Shown here: one piece after another, positions 34,661 through 46,300 of the stretch | Position numbering within the stretch: the stretch's first letter is position 1 | Layout of the letters: each line of letters begins with the position of its first letter | From: Polytrichum commune | Lineage: Eukaryota; Streptophyta; Polytrichopsida; Polytrichales; Polytrichaceae | DNA: 64,000 nucleotides | NCBI GenBank assembly: GCA_950295325.1 | Contig: OX485803.1 | Coordinates: 63,937,554-64,001,553 of the forward strand | Direction: 5' to 3' | Made by a program: the position numbers and the translations under genes | Notes under the pieces: model-generated | Database searches by the model: none | The model's input: the letters and a program-made list of their open reading frames with translations, nothing else | Told to the model about the DNA's origin: nothing

Positions 34661-36915
34661 GCACCCGCAATGCGTTGTGCCTCAAGCGGACTGAACCCAA
34701 AAACAATTGCGACATGCATTCAACCTACACTCGAATTCTACTTGCTCTTGTATTCAAATGATAGATTACAAATGGGACAGGTCAATGAGCAAGGGACACT
34801 GGAACAGAGAAAAATGGTCTGTACAATGGTTGCAATGATAACTACATTCCCATGAAACTAAGTCGTGCACAGAATTACACACATACATGTCTATCAAGCG
34901 TCATAGTCTGCACACAAACTTCACATCATACATTTCAAGGATATGAAAATTTTGGGCAACATACTAGAGTTTCATTGTTTGGCAACTCCAATGAAGCTAC
35001 ACTAAATCGCGCATTCACTGTCAGTAACATTATTTGCCATGCTCAGTTAATACTGCGTCCCACATCTCTCAAAGTCTCAATGCAACTACATTCAATGGTC
35101 CCAATATATTTGAACCTGTCTTCTCTGAAAAATGAACTACTGTGGATGACATGTTCCAACAAGTACAAATTTGCTATTGAAGCTATGGCCACATTTCGAA
35201 GATTGAGCAGAGAACAGGATTGCCGTTCCGGGTCCAGGATGTTGTAGCGCTTCAAAGCCAATGCCAGTCCATAGAGTTCCAGACTTGCCAATCTGCACAA
35301 ATATTTACACTTTCAGGATTTATGCTTTGTACACTAAACACCTCCACATTTAGTGACTGTCATAACAAGTAGATACAAGGCATGAGTTTAGTGGAGCTTG
35401 TCATTTACTCTGCAAAGTATACAGCTCCAAGTCCAAGTAATAGAAGGAACCTTACACTAAACTCACTATAAATTGATGCAAATACTGCATGAATAGGATA
35501 ATTGCCATGTCATCTCCTTAACAAGTTAAAAATTACATTACATATTAATATCTATTTGAGCACCACCGTTTGAACGAGCAAAAAAAGCCCACAATGCATG
35601 CACGGATCATGTAAAAACAACTGGCACGAATAACGAGTCAGCATTTTACCTGGAGAGGAGCAGTTCATAGCACCCCAATCTGGAAAGACCGGTTAGATGA
35701 ACACATGCGTGTCTCTGTATATGAAGAATACAATGATTCGATTTCAAATTTATGGAGTCAGTTTGAATGTAGCTAAACATGAAACCCAAACATGGCATGC
35801 CTACATTCAACCTGACGCCATAAACTTGACCTCAAATCAAGTTTAGCAACCCCCAAGGACATTAGACCTCGGATCCGAGGCCTTCTGCAAAGTAGCTTGC
35901 TGCAAAACACCCTTCACATTTATATACAGCTGTTGTGTGAAGGGATACAGAATGTTACCTGAACAGCCCTATCCTCTAGCTCTCAGAATCTAACCATGTG
36001 AGGGTACTTAGGTTTTCCATCTGCACAAAAGCACCACAATGAGCCTCTTTCTTTATGTGGAAGTCATAAACAACCAATACACAGAGAACATCACAACATA
36101 TTCAATCCACTCAAAGTAACTGGGCATGATTCACATGGTTTACTTTATGCAATCATTGTACAATAGCAAATGTCTCTAAAAGACATTAGACTACAATTGA
36201 CATGCAGACGTCAACCATTGTTGGCTCAATATTGTTGCGAAGGAGAGTCTTATGGTGGACATTTATAATCACATAGATGAGGCCATACCAAACCATGTTA
36301 TAAAGCAATCATGTTTGGCTACTTCTGAGTTCCATAAGCTAATATGTTTCTGGGTTTTGTGACCAGTCCATATGACTATTTCATGATGGTGAAATTAAGT
36401 GGGCTGCTGTAATAGTCAATGTTTGCGGGTTTGTGGTTTAGAAAAGAGAAATGGTCCAGTAAGTCATCCTACTACCTCAATATGCTGTACGAGTAAACCC
36501 TTTTGCGGGGATAATGAAATGGGAGAAACAAGGTGGCCTCAATGTACATAACCAGCTTTTGAGTTCTCAATACCAACCCCTTCAATGGCGCAAAAGGTTG
36601 CGACAACTGCATCTCTCATCGACCGGTCCGATCCCTGATTATGAAGTTCAGTTTAGGGTGAGTCCTCCGCTACTAAGAGTTCACCACTGCCGACAGAAAC
36701 GTGTGGATTAGATAAAGTATAGTTCGCACCGTCCATATGTTACTGTAAAGAGTAACAATGGTCACAGTTTGCGCTACTATCCAATATAGTCACTATTATA
36801 AGAACCAAGTAATATTCTGGAAGAAGCTGCCAGTGATTTCAGGACATCAACAACGTTGCTAATAAGCAACACAGCAAGGGCACGCCCATGTTTGAAAAAT
36901 GAGCACGTACCATCG
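34661..36915. other. CACTA interior, no gene recognised
   Basis: Short open frames at 34670-35300 and elsewhere have no recognisable domain. The region is probably CACTA 3' sequence or intron. Confidence 0.4.
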
Positions 36916-37308
36916 TCAATGCCAAGCTGCTGTGGAACTATCCACCCATGCAAAATTGGACTCTAATGTGAATGAGGGTGGTGGTTTACGACATACCTGA
37001 TTGACGTCCATTACGTGCAAATGAATTGGAAGAGTCCATAGCTTGGTGTTACCAGATCTGCATTGATCCCTCGGAGATGGGACCATGAATAGCACTCTGC
37101 TAAGTAAGGTGGAGTAGTCTCCAAGCTCTGCATCCTGAAGGCACACAAGAGTCATAAAGCACAAAAATGAGTCATTTCGTCCTTGATTACGTGTACGCCA
37201 AAGCTCCTCATGCACGCTTCTCGCACATCTACCCCTGCAATGATGTAGAAGCACACCGCTTAAGTATGTGTGCGAGCCATTAAGATAAACATATGTCAAC
37301 ATATGCAT
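36916..37308 (-). other. Open frame of unknown nature in the CACTA element
   Basis: A 130-codon open stretch downstream of the DUF4216 exons. No domain was recognised. It may be part of a 3' exon of the transposase gene or chance. Confidence 0.25.
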
Positions 37309-37553
37309 TATAAACCCATGAACAATCCACCGTCATAATCAACTGGTGAACATTGACTTTGTGCATCATGGACTGTCAGTAGATGCAATTGGATACCGAA
37401 ACAACAAAATGTCAAAATGCCTGCCACATATATGTGTAGGGTTGTTGCCCATCATAGGCAACTCAATCTGTCTCCTTCCATGAAGACTGTGAGCCACGTT
37501 CACGTTCAGCTTGTAGATGTGTGAGTAGTTCAGGGCAGCAACTCCATGGTGCA

Positions 37554-38551
37554 CTACATGATTGTCCTGTGGGGCAATCTTCTCCGCCCCCTTCCCCTTC
37601 CCCTTCCCCTTTGCCCATGAGCTCTTGCAAATTGTCCATCTTGCATTCCCTCTCCCCTGACCAATGCATTCAGCCTGGCCATCTCTGCAGCTGGAACTGT
37701 CTCCCCAGCATGCCTCAGGTTTGGGCGGAACGAAGCTGCATTCATGTCCACCGGGAGGCGCATGCCGCTCAAATCCCCAGAAATCCCCAATATTTGTTCG
37801 TCTTCGTTATCCAAAACTCGCCTCGATCTCGGCTCCTTCTGGAGCACCACACGCCACGTAGGATGCAACCAGTCTTGGATGAAAAACACTTGCTGCATGT
37901 GAGCACATGAAAGTCAGCAACCTGTATCACTCGTGAAATTGCAAGCACATCACTTGTTGGAACATAAAATGAAACAAGCAGCAACAAGCAGCGCCACATT
38001 TCATCATCACATGTATAGTTGAGAACCACTTGCAGCACCTGGCGGACTGTGGCCGGTAGCACATACGGTTCTCGATCTCGTGCAATTCTGTCAGCAAAAC
38101 GTACCACGGTGAAGCCATATTGGTCTACCTTCGTGGATGCGCGTGGCCCAGGATCATTGCGGATCCATGAACCCCGAAATACAACTCTCCGTTGCGCCGA
38201 GTACCGTACGATGAGAATCTCCTTCAGTACTCCAACCATGGCGACGCCGGCACTCCGTCCCTCCTCTGCACCAAATATGCTGGCAATGCCATAATCCTGT
38301 GTCACAAATCCACCTCTGTCTCCCTCGTGAGCCACCCTATAGTGATTGCCATAGGCCCACATCTGTTGGTAAGTCTCGGCATCCTTTGAGGGAAGAGCCG
38401 ACAGGCGGAGTAAGTCGATGTCGACATTGGAGGCACCATGTTCATTCACCAATTGTGTCGTGTACTGAGTCAGCCACTCCACGAACTGCGGCAGTTCATG
38501 GGCAAGGTCATTTGGATACCTGTATTGATCTCCTCTTGAAAGCCCTCTCAA
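37554..38551 (-). pseudogene. CACTA transposase C-terminal part (DUF4216 region)
   Basis: The frame 38551 downward has YQQMWAYGNHYRVAHEG, GIASIFGAEEGRS, ILIVRYSAQRRVVFRGSWI and YGFTVVRFADRI. It then reaches a likely donor CAG|GTGCTG near 38038 and an acceptor CATGCAG|CAAGTG near 37895, joining ...ATVRQ to QVFFIQDWLHPTWRVVL. This is the layout of the DUF4216 domain that follows DUF4218 in CACTA TNPD/TNP2 transposases. The end (GRGRGRGRR) is basic. Confidence 0.75.
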
Positions 38552-38734
38552 TGCAGCATCCCTTCTGTAGGTTTCTCTGTCGGACTCCAGCTGCCGGACA
38601 AGGGCCTGGTACTGCCTGTAACATGTAAAGAAAAATTCAGGTTTATGTCAAGATGATGTGCACATACATGTGACTTGGCTGCCAAAGAGAGGTTGACTAA
38701 TGGAGAATGTTCAAAGCAAAGTGGCACGGATAGC

Positions 38735-39645
38735 TTACCTCCAGGGCTCCCTGGTTGCTTCCAAATTCCTTATAATCCACTCATGGATTCCTTGTCGTTC
38801 CTCACTTGTCAGTTCTCGGTGTATGGCTTTTCCTTCCAATACTTCTCCACAATCGCCAAGCTCCTCCTCATCGTCCCAAATCCTTCGCCGTGTGTACGGA
38901 TACAACTTCAAGTACTCGGTGCAAAAACCTAAGGCTTCGTCGTACATATAGGCGTTTGCAATGGCACCTTCGGGATGTGCCCTGTTCCGGATATATTTCT
39001 TTAAAACATTTAAGTGTCTCTCAACCGGATAGCACCAAGCGTTAGCGATTGGACCACACAACTTCACTTGTCTAACAAGGTGGATTGGCAAATGGACCAT
39101 AATGTCAAAAAATGAGGGAGGAAACCAAACCTCCATTAAGCACATGGTTTCCGCTGCATATAGTTGGAGAGAGTCCATCTCGGCTGCATTTATGACTTTC
39201 TTGCAAATCATTGTAAATAGCCTCGCCAATCGAATTATGGCCTGTCGAGGCCCACAATCCATAAGATTTCTCAAACAAACAGGGAGCAGAAACTGAAAAA
39301 ATATGTGGAAGTCGTGTGACTTCATGTTACCAATTCTGTTGTGTAGTATGTGCTTCCTTATTGGTCCACAATAACCCGTCGGAACAGAGATAGAGGCCAG
39401 CTGGTCCAAAAATATCTTCTGCTCGTTTTTGGTGAGTACATATGGCGCCGCAGGTTTGAAGAAATTTCCACCTGCTACGGGGCCTCGGCGAACCCACAAA
39501 TGCTCTCGTATTCCCTCCTCCTCCATGTCCCGACGTGATGCTGCGGTGTCTTTCGCTCCAAAAAGCAGCTTCAACAAGCTGTCGCATATGTTGCGCTCAA
39601 TGTGCATCACGTCCAGCAGGTGCCGAATTGGGAGTTTCTGCAGCT
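38735..39645 (-). pseudogene. CACTA transposase DUF4218 exon
   Basis: From an acceptor at about 39645 (TTGTAG|CTGCAG) the frame reads KLPIRHLLDVMHIERNICDS, KSHDFHIFFQFLLPVCLRNL, RLARLFTMICKKVIN, CLMEVWFPPSFFDIMVHLPI, CYPVERHLNVLKKYIRNRAH and PEGAIANAYMYDEALGFCTE, all near-canonical DUF4218 motifs. No stop interrupts it. The Transposase_21 domain expected before it is missing, so the protein cannot be a complete transposase. Confidence 0.92.
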
Positions 39646-40199
39646 ACAACATCGGGCACGTTAACCATGTAACACTATATTCGTTAAATTGAGACTTTCT
39701 CTAGTCTCAAATTAATATATGGATCAAAGAACTTGAAGAGGCCCGAAACTATATTGTCAACAATCTCAATTATATTATATGTTCTAATATCCCAAATCTA
39801 TGATGTGCGGACATAAGCACATATGGTAGAGCACTCGACACCAACTTCATCAACAAAAACACATTGGGTAGAGCACTCCAAACAAGTTTCACCCAAAAAA
39901 CATATAAACTGATTTCTATTATTAGCATGCACAATAGAATATAGACATTGCAACATACAAAGTGCATGTAATAAATGCATATTTCTTCATTCGACAATAT
40001 AGTCCCAAACATAATAATAAGATGAACTTCATTTTTTTTGAAATATAGTAAATGGATATTCATCCAACTCCAAACAATATAGTATTCGTAAGTTCTACCC
40101 AAACTCTGCCCCAATTTTGAAGAGCACACATATGTGTAATTTATATTGCTATAATTACGTATTAAACTATAATCATGCTAACACAATCCTACCAACTTC
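39646..40199. other. AT-rich spacer, no gene seen
   Basis: Separates the CACTA exon from the next transposase-like gene. No element end was recognised. Confidence 0.4.
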
Positions 40200-41102
40200 T
40201 CATTCAACGTGGGTTGCTTCTTGTGCAATCCGAGCAAGGTTGTCTTTTGCAAAAGTTATGTACTTTTGAGGGATGGACACTGATCCACTATGGTTTTTCC
40301 GTGGTTTCCATGCTATGAATATGGAATCTGTATCTACCCAAGATGGACCGTGCTCAGAATCCACCTTCCACCGAAAGTTAGGGTTTGTATCCCAGCCTGT
40401 ATAATGCCGAATCACATCTTCATTCCTTGCTGTCGGTCGATAGTACTCCACTTGTATCTGTTGAAAATGAGGGCTGGAAGTTACAAAATTGGGTTTGGAC
40501 AAAGCTCTTGCCACCCACACTGGCTTTGCATATGTCTCGTCTCCAGGACGTAAAATGAGCATATAACCTTCATGACAATCCACTGCAATGCGGAAAGATG
40601 GTGGGGGACGACTACTAGCCGGCCCCACGTAATGGTCGTCCACATCAAACTCCTCTCGAACCTCTCCATTTCCCAAAAGACTAGGCTCCGAAGCTTGTAC
40701 ATCGACTCGTGTTTGTGGCCAAAATCCATGCCTCAAAGTATGAGGGCTATCTTGGTGGAGGTCTGCCAAGGCGGCACGAACACGTGTCCAATAATGTATC
40801 CAACTCCCATAACGATGCCAACATGATCCGCCAACATCCGCTATTTTCAAACTCTCCCAATATTGTATGAAGCTTGGTATACCTTTCAAAATATCCTCCA
40901 AATTCTTCATGGCTATTGGCTTGCAAGGCCTAGGCTCCCCATCCGGTAACATGGTCTTTCCATCCGCATCCACGCGCCACACAAGAAGACCCTCCGGCGG
41001 GCTCCAATCTTGTGTCGTGCACAACAACTTGTATTGCATGGCCGGGACACCATCGTCACGCATATAGAAGCGGAATTGTTGTGCCTTCGTATGCCCGATC
41101 AA
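40200..41102 (-). pseudogene. C-terminal segment of an unassigned transposase-like gene
   Basis: An open frame of ~300 codons: LLCTTQDWSPPEGLLVWRVD, KNLEDILKGIPSFIQYWESL, then PPSFRIAVDCHEGYMLILRP and IQVEYYRPTARNEDVIRHYT. No domain was assigned with confidence. It lies directly downstream, same strand, of the Cys-rich frame at 41153-42445, with a telomeric-repeat insertion between them, so the two were probably one gene. A catalytic core expected between the Cys motif and this part is not present. Confidence 0.55.
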
Positions 41103-41131
41103 TCGGTGAGCTCCACTTCGAATATAAGGTT

Positions 41132-41166
41132 CTAGGGTTTGGGGTTTAGGGTTTAGGGTTTAGGGT
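41132..41166. repeat. Interstitial telomeric repeat (TTTAGGG)n
   Basis: About five degenerate to perfect TTTAGGG units sit between two halves of the transposase-like gene and introduce stops in all relevant minus-strand frames. Such tracts typically mark telomerase- or template-assisted repair of a double-strand break. Confidence 0.9.
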
Positions 41167-42445
41167 GTGCCTCTTGCATGTTTACGTGCTTGAAATAGTT
41201 CAATTGATGCGCTGCATATGACTCGGTACCCATCGTGTGTGCATCCCGGAGGCGCTTCAACTTCTCGCAATTAGAGCACCTGGCAAATTTGTCCCCTCGT
41301 CTTTTTGTAATGTATTCGCTAAAGTTTTGTTTCTTAATTGCACTCAATTTTGACAATGAAATTGGCTCCAACCCAATCTTCTCGCCAACTGCATTCACGT
41401 CCAACAATATGTCTTTCCATTTTGTGCCTTTGGGAAGAACTTTCTCCACAACCTTTTCACCGGTTGTGAGCGTGCGTGTTTTGTGCGGCATTGCATCGGC
41501 AAGGGGGACAATGATGGTTGCTAGAGTGGCCGTTGCTTGCCTTGTTGCTTCCCTAGGCTTCTTTAAACCCACATTACCATGGTGACGGGACCGGCGGCCT
41601 TCCTTGGCATAAGCAGCTTGTCGATAAAAGTCCGCTTTCGACACACCGTGAATGGTGTACCATGCCTTACAACACACGTCCATGCTTTCAATGGTGATGA
41701 CCTTGCGACCCATCCCATTCACATGTATCGCCCTATGGACATCAAGTTTTCTTGTGGATCTTAGACGGAAATCTCCAAGCCACATTTCTTCGCGGATGGC
41801 CTTCAATTTATCCCTTGGAAACAATTGGCAACAACGATGCACACAACAATCCTTTGTGGCAACTTCTCTAATGGACTCCTCCCCGAGCAACCTTTGACGT
41901 TTACAATCAGTTGCAGACGGAGCAGGACGTGCCAATGTATCGTACTTTCTTTGACCCTTGCGCGGCCGCATGTTTGCTTGCACCTCCTTTTCGATTTGCA
42001 TGTGTCGTTGCTCATGTTCATGCAAGCTAACTCCATCAATTGTGACATTCCTCAACGGCCACCTGCGGAGGGAGAACCTATGAGTGGGATCCACCTCGGA
42101 ATGAACGACCGACTCCAATATGACAACCCCAACGTCCTCGGTGCCAAGCGGGTTTTCATCAATGCAATCTTGCGGATGGGTGTTACGGCAAATCCCCTCC
42201 GCCACAACAACTCCACTATCGTTAAGAAGTATCACCTCCAAATTCATCCACGAAGCCCTTGAAAGTCCCGTACATTCAACAATGGGACACTGCGGTACGG
42301 AAGACGAAGGTAAATCCAAATGATCTTCATCCGCACTGTCAGCCATAGTAGCCTCCCCGACAATGTCTAAGTCATCATCAGATGCAGATGGCCAAGTGGC
42401 CATGTCATCAGATGACCAATCCCCAATTTCACTAAACCCATCCAT
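41153..42445 (-). pseudogene. Unassigned Cys-rich transposase-like protein, N-terminal part
   Basis: ATG at 42445. After an acidic N-terminus come CCVHRCCQLFPRDKLKAIRE, the basic WLGDFRLRSTRKL, MDVCCKAWYTIHGVSKADFY, RRSRHHGNVGLKKPREAT and, near the end, FARCSNCEKLKRLRDAH. A Cys pair block, a C-x-x-W..IHGVS helix-turn-helix-like segment, RG/HGN and a second CxxC are seen in several uncharacterised eukaryotic transposase-like families; I cannot name this one. The frame runs into the telomeric tract. Its leader and promoter were cut off by the Mutator-like insertion: they lie beyond 54184, with a palindrome array and TATA box. Confidence 0.55.
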
Positions 42446-42446
42446 T

Positions 42447-42456
42447 CTGCCTACAC
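42447..42456. repeat. Left target-site duplication of the Mutator-like element
   Basis: CTGCCTACAC, identical to 54184-54193. It lies two bases upstream of the ATG (42443-42445, minus strand) of the transposase-like gene, so the element landed in that gene's leader. Confidence 0.9.
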
Positions 42457-42540
42457 GAGGGAAGCTATCTTATGAGCGATGAGCAGTAAGCGGTGAGCGG
42501 TGAGCAGTAACACATGAGCAATGAGCAGTAACATATGAGC
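42457..42540 (+). repeat. Left MULE terminal inverted repeat
   Basis: Starts GAGGGAAGCTATCTTATG and continues as GAGCGATGAGCAGTAAGCGG-type hexamer-like repeats (TGAGCR), similar to the reverse complement of 54118-54183. Confidence 0.85.
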
Positions 42541-42786
42541 AATGAATCCAAATTTAGTAAAGACACACGGGTTTAGGGTACACAACCACAATTTTGACAA
42601 ATTAATTGCATATTTTCAATTGTAAATTGCAAGTATTTTAAATGAAACATAAGTGAAAGGGCCCTATTGCCATGGATCATTTAAAGCACTTTCAATACAT
42701 TGCTGATTTTTATTATAATAATCCAAACAAATACATGTAATTTATTGACATCCTTATACATGTAGTTACAACCAACACTTGTACAA

Positions 42787-42906
42787 CTACTCACATTCTA
42801 CAACAGCAGCAAATTCAAGTAGGTGCATAACCTCATTATACGTATATGTAGGTGCCATAATTGTGAGCCACTCAAACCGCTCACGGGTTGAATTAAGGCC
42901 CACAAT
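42787..42906 (-). other. Duplicated alternative last exon of the MULE transposase gene
   Basis: A phase-0 exon of 39 codons plus TAG with a good acceptor (TTTTTGTAG|ATTGTG at 42907). It ends APTYTYNEVMHLLEFAAVVE..., a diverged copy of the transposase C-terminus at 43362-43433 (APTYTYNEVMRLLELAGIVE...). A potential donor AAG|GTGGAT at 43460-43463 in the main exon is in the same phase, so splicing to this exon would replace the last ~32 residues. The duplication offset is about 575 bp. Confidence 0.55.
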
Positions 42907-42959
42907 CTACAAAAACAAGGAAATTAGATAATAGAAATTGTCAATATGTAGGTAGTTAC

Positions 42960-43170
42960 TAGGTTTTGAGACATCCGCCTGTGGATGCGAGTTGTGTAAG
43001 AGACTGGTATTAGGTCTGGATCAGCCCGGGTTCGAATCCGGTTGGTTACATTGACTGGTGCTATCCCAAATTGAGCTAGTGATAAAGAAGGAATAATCTA
43101 TAGGCGGATACCAAGAAGACATTACTACGCGGATGTGCGTAGAATCTTCTTAATTATTTTTTATTTTTAG
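42960..43170 (+). repeat. tRNA-derived SINE-like element in the MULE 3' region
   Basis: An exact Pol III B box GGTTCGAATCC at 43029-43039 is preceded ~45 bp upstream by an A-box-like GCGAGTTGTGTAAGAGACTGG. A non-tRNA body and an A/T-rich tail follow. It lies between the two copies of the transposase gene's terminal exon. It does not fold as a complete tRNA. Confidence 0.55.
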
Positions 43171-43361
43171 AAACTTGTTATTATTTATCCGTATGAATAA
43201 ATGAAACCGCTCACGGTTGGGTGTAGTCTAAATAGAAATGAAGTTACTGAATCATTTGAAATACTTTCAGTCCATTGCTAATTTTTATTATAATAATCCA
43301 AACCAAAACATGTCATTTATTGACATTGAAATATATGTTGTTTAATAGAACACTTGCAATA

Positions 43362-46300
43362 CTACTCACATTCTACAATACCAGCAAGTTCAAGTAGTCG
43401 CATGACCTCATTATAGGTATATGTAGGTGCATGAATGAACTTGTCACTCTCGTAATCCACCTTGCACAAAAATCTAAACACATAATAAAGATGTTTACAA
43501 TACACCCATTTTCCTTTCTTTCCCAATGCATGAGAGGACATTTTCGTGAAATCCGGGCATGTGCAATGCGGGATGTCGCCAATTGTCACATGGTAGGTGA
43601 TATCCTGCTTGGAGACAATGTTGATTATCACTCCAAAGCCCGGATATGGAATGGCAGTGATCCCAACCACATAGTAACCCTCCATGAGTCCGGCACTCTC
43701 CCATTTGTTTTTGTGATCCGCTAGCGGTGCTGTTGGATTACGACGCACTGTCTTCCCAAACCTGAATGTAGGGTGGGCATCCGGGTTTGGTGGTATAGAA
43801 AAATACGAGCGAGGGATGGGGAGAGTTGCAATTGTTGAAAGCCTACGACGAGGGGACAATGCCTCCCTCTGCTGTAGTTGAAATCCAGCATCTTCAAGTG
43901 CCAAAACCTCCTCTCTCAATAGATTGGTACCTATCTTCACCGGCCACGTGTTGGGTACTATAGGCCAGTCCAACACATATTTCTTTTTACTGCCACTCAC
44001 ACAACGCTTGATGTCGTCAGGGCAAAACCAAAATTCATACTCCACATTGTTGGGAGATCGAAATTCCTTCCTGAGCCCTTTGTATGTTGGGGCAGGTGTG
44101 CCATGTTTCCCAGTCCCGATTTTAGCATTGCACATAGTCCATGTAATGGCCTGCAGTGCCCAACATCGTTTGGCTGAGTTGGGTGGTAATCTTGCAATGT
44201 GCCAGTTGGAAGCAAGACAATCAGTCTCTAACACGGATGTAGTATGAGCCACATCATGAATTGCAGAACTCAACGATTCCTCTATGCGTTGACGAGTTGC
44301 TCGGGTGTTGGGACGAGGAATGGAATAGTTCACTTTGTCGGGTCGATGAGAGTCACAATCAGCACCCGGTGGTAGGTTGAGTTTGCGTTTGGTAGAACCA
44401 AAGAGTTCTGACCCTTCCAATGCACAATCTCTAGTGTTGACGTCTTCTGCCCCTGGGTAAGACTTCATGGCATCAGCCAACATTTTTGGATCTCCACACC
44501 TGGCAGCTGCTTTGAGTTTCAAGGAGGCCGAATCAGGACCTTTACCATCAGACCCCCCTTTCAACCATGTCCGGTAATTTGCAATTTGCATGAAGGCACG
44601 GATCATGTCGTCCACTGTAGCTTCATATAAACAAGTCATCTTGTTGCCGGACTGTTGGAGCCATTTGTTGTGTACAGTCTCTGCAAGGTTGCATGTTGGC
44701 ATTTCTGCACGCTCTTCTATTGTCATATCCTATGAACAACACACAAATACAAGGATAAGACAAACATAAGATAGATTATATATCTAGGTTTGGGTCGTTC
44801 GACCCAAAATGGCTGCCACGTTTGGGTCGAACGACCCAAACTGCCTACAAGGTTTGGGTCGAACGACCGAAACTGTTTGCGCAATTTGGGTCGTTCGACT
44901 CAAACTGCATACAAGGTTTGGGTCGAACGACCCAAACTGCCTACAAGGTTTGGGTCGAACGACCGAAACTGTTTGTGCAGTTTGGGTTGTTCGACCCAAA
45001 ATGGCTGCCACGTTTGGGTCGAACGACCCAAACTGTTTGTTGTTTGTTGTGTACAGTCTCTGCAAGATTGCATGTTGGCATTCCCGCACGTTTTTCTATT
45101 GTCATATCCTATGAACAACACAGAAAAACAAAGATAAGAAAAACATAAGATATATTACATTGAATAATGAAGTTTGATATGTACTTACAAGTAGCATATG
45201 GCCACCCCATTGTCTGTAACGAAAGTGCCAAAATCCCAACCACTCTGAAAGGCCAAGGATGCCTTCTTCGGAGGCAGCTCCAGATGACAACCACCAAGAA
45301 CGAATCACATGGTACTTGGTCTCAGCGTCGTCCATTGTTTTCGCGTCTTTGTAATCCTTGCATATTTGTTTGTGTTGAAATTGCAATGATGGTTTGATAT
45401 ACTTTTGGGTCACCTTATCCAAGCTTGCGGACCAATGGAAAAGACATGTACGCTCACGTGCAACCATGGGTAGACTTGGATCACCATCCCCGTAAATCGC
45501 CCTCACCGCATTCCAATTAGCTTGAGCACTATCAGCCATAAATCCTTTGAAGTTTACGTTTGGTACACCATTTTCTGCCATGACAGCATTCAAATTTTCC
45601 CAAAAGAGAATTTGTGCTGCACCATCTTCAGATTGCATGTCAGAACACGCAATAGTCAACACTTTACAGTATCGACTGTCGTACACATGGCAAGCCATGG
45701 TCGTCCAGTCCTTCAAACGTTTGACATGGTCAAACATAATCCACGAATTCTCCATATCCCCACCGACTTGCATCCTCTTCACAAGCTCTACACCACTACC
45801 TGGAAGGTCTACAGACATCTTGAAAATAAACACTTTGTCCTTTGACTGCCCTGGGAACCGACTACCATGGACGAATTTGAAAGCAGAGTGGTCTTTGAGC
45901 GCCATAATACTATCCATAGTTCCCATTCCACTACGCAAAAAACGCTTTGATCCAGATACAAAGTTACGACAATTTGGAGACGCAAGAGTGCTGAATTTGT
46001 CCATGACGACCTCTAGGGATGAACCAACCAAGTGATGGCCTTCGACATTTGCGGGAGATTTGAGAAGGTAATCGGCCAAGAATTGTTTGCTCGCCGCCAT
46101 AACTATGGCTGAATTTTTTGCTGTGGGTGTTTTCAATACCTCATTTGCAACGCATTGGTATGCCATGTCCAATGATTCACGGCATGTGCCATTGGCCACA
46201 GGGTGATCATGTACACCAAGATGAATGCAAGCCCTGGACATTCCAACGGATGTGGACTGGATGTATATGATTCGAGCATTACACAAAGCAATGCACACAG

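Larger units (their letters stand above)
33921..39645 (-). mobile_element. Truncated CACTA (En/Spm) transposon
   Basis: The plus-strand left end starts CACTAGTAGAAAA, the canonical CACTA terminus. Inside it are a cluster of palindromic 34-bp repeats (34520-34655) and, on the minus strand, transposase exons with DUF4218 and DUF4216 homology. The opposite terminus (CTACTAGTG type) was not found and the Transposase_21 core normally upstream of DUF4218 is absent. The element is therefore truncated near 39.65 kb, or its right part has been displaced. Confidence 0.75.

Noticed and set aside
43029-43039. tRNA gene
   Set aside because: Only the B box and a weak A box are present; acceptor and anticodon stems do not form, so SINE-like is the better call. 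The same holds for 27026-27060.
44789-45032. CRISPR array (regular 20-bp repeats with 12-bp spacers)
   Set aside because: The repeats are perfect palindromes, spacers are too short and similar to one another, the locus is a spliced intron of a eukaryotic transposase gene, and no cas genes are present.
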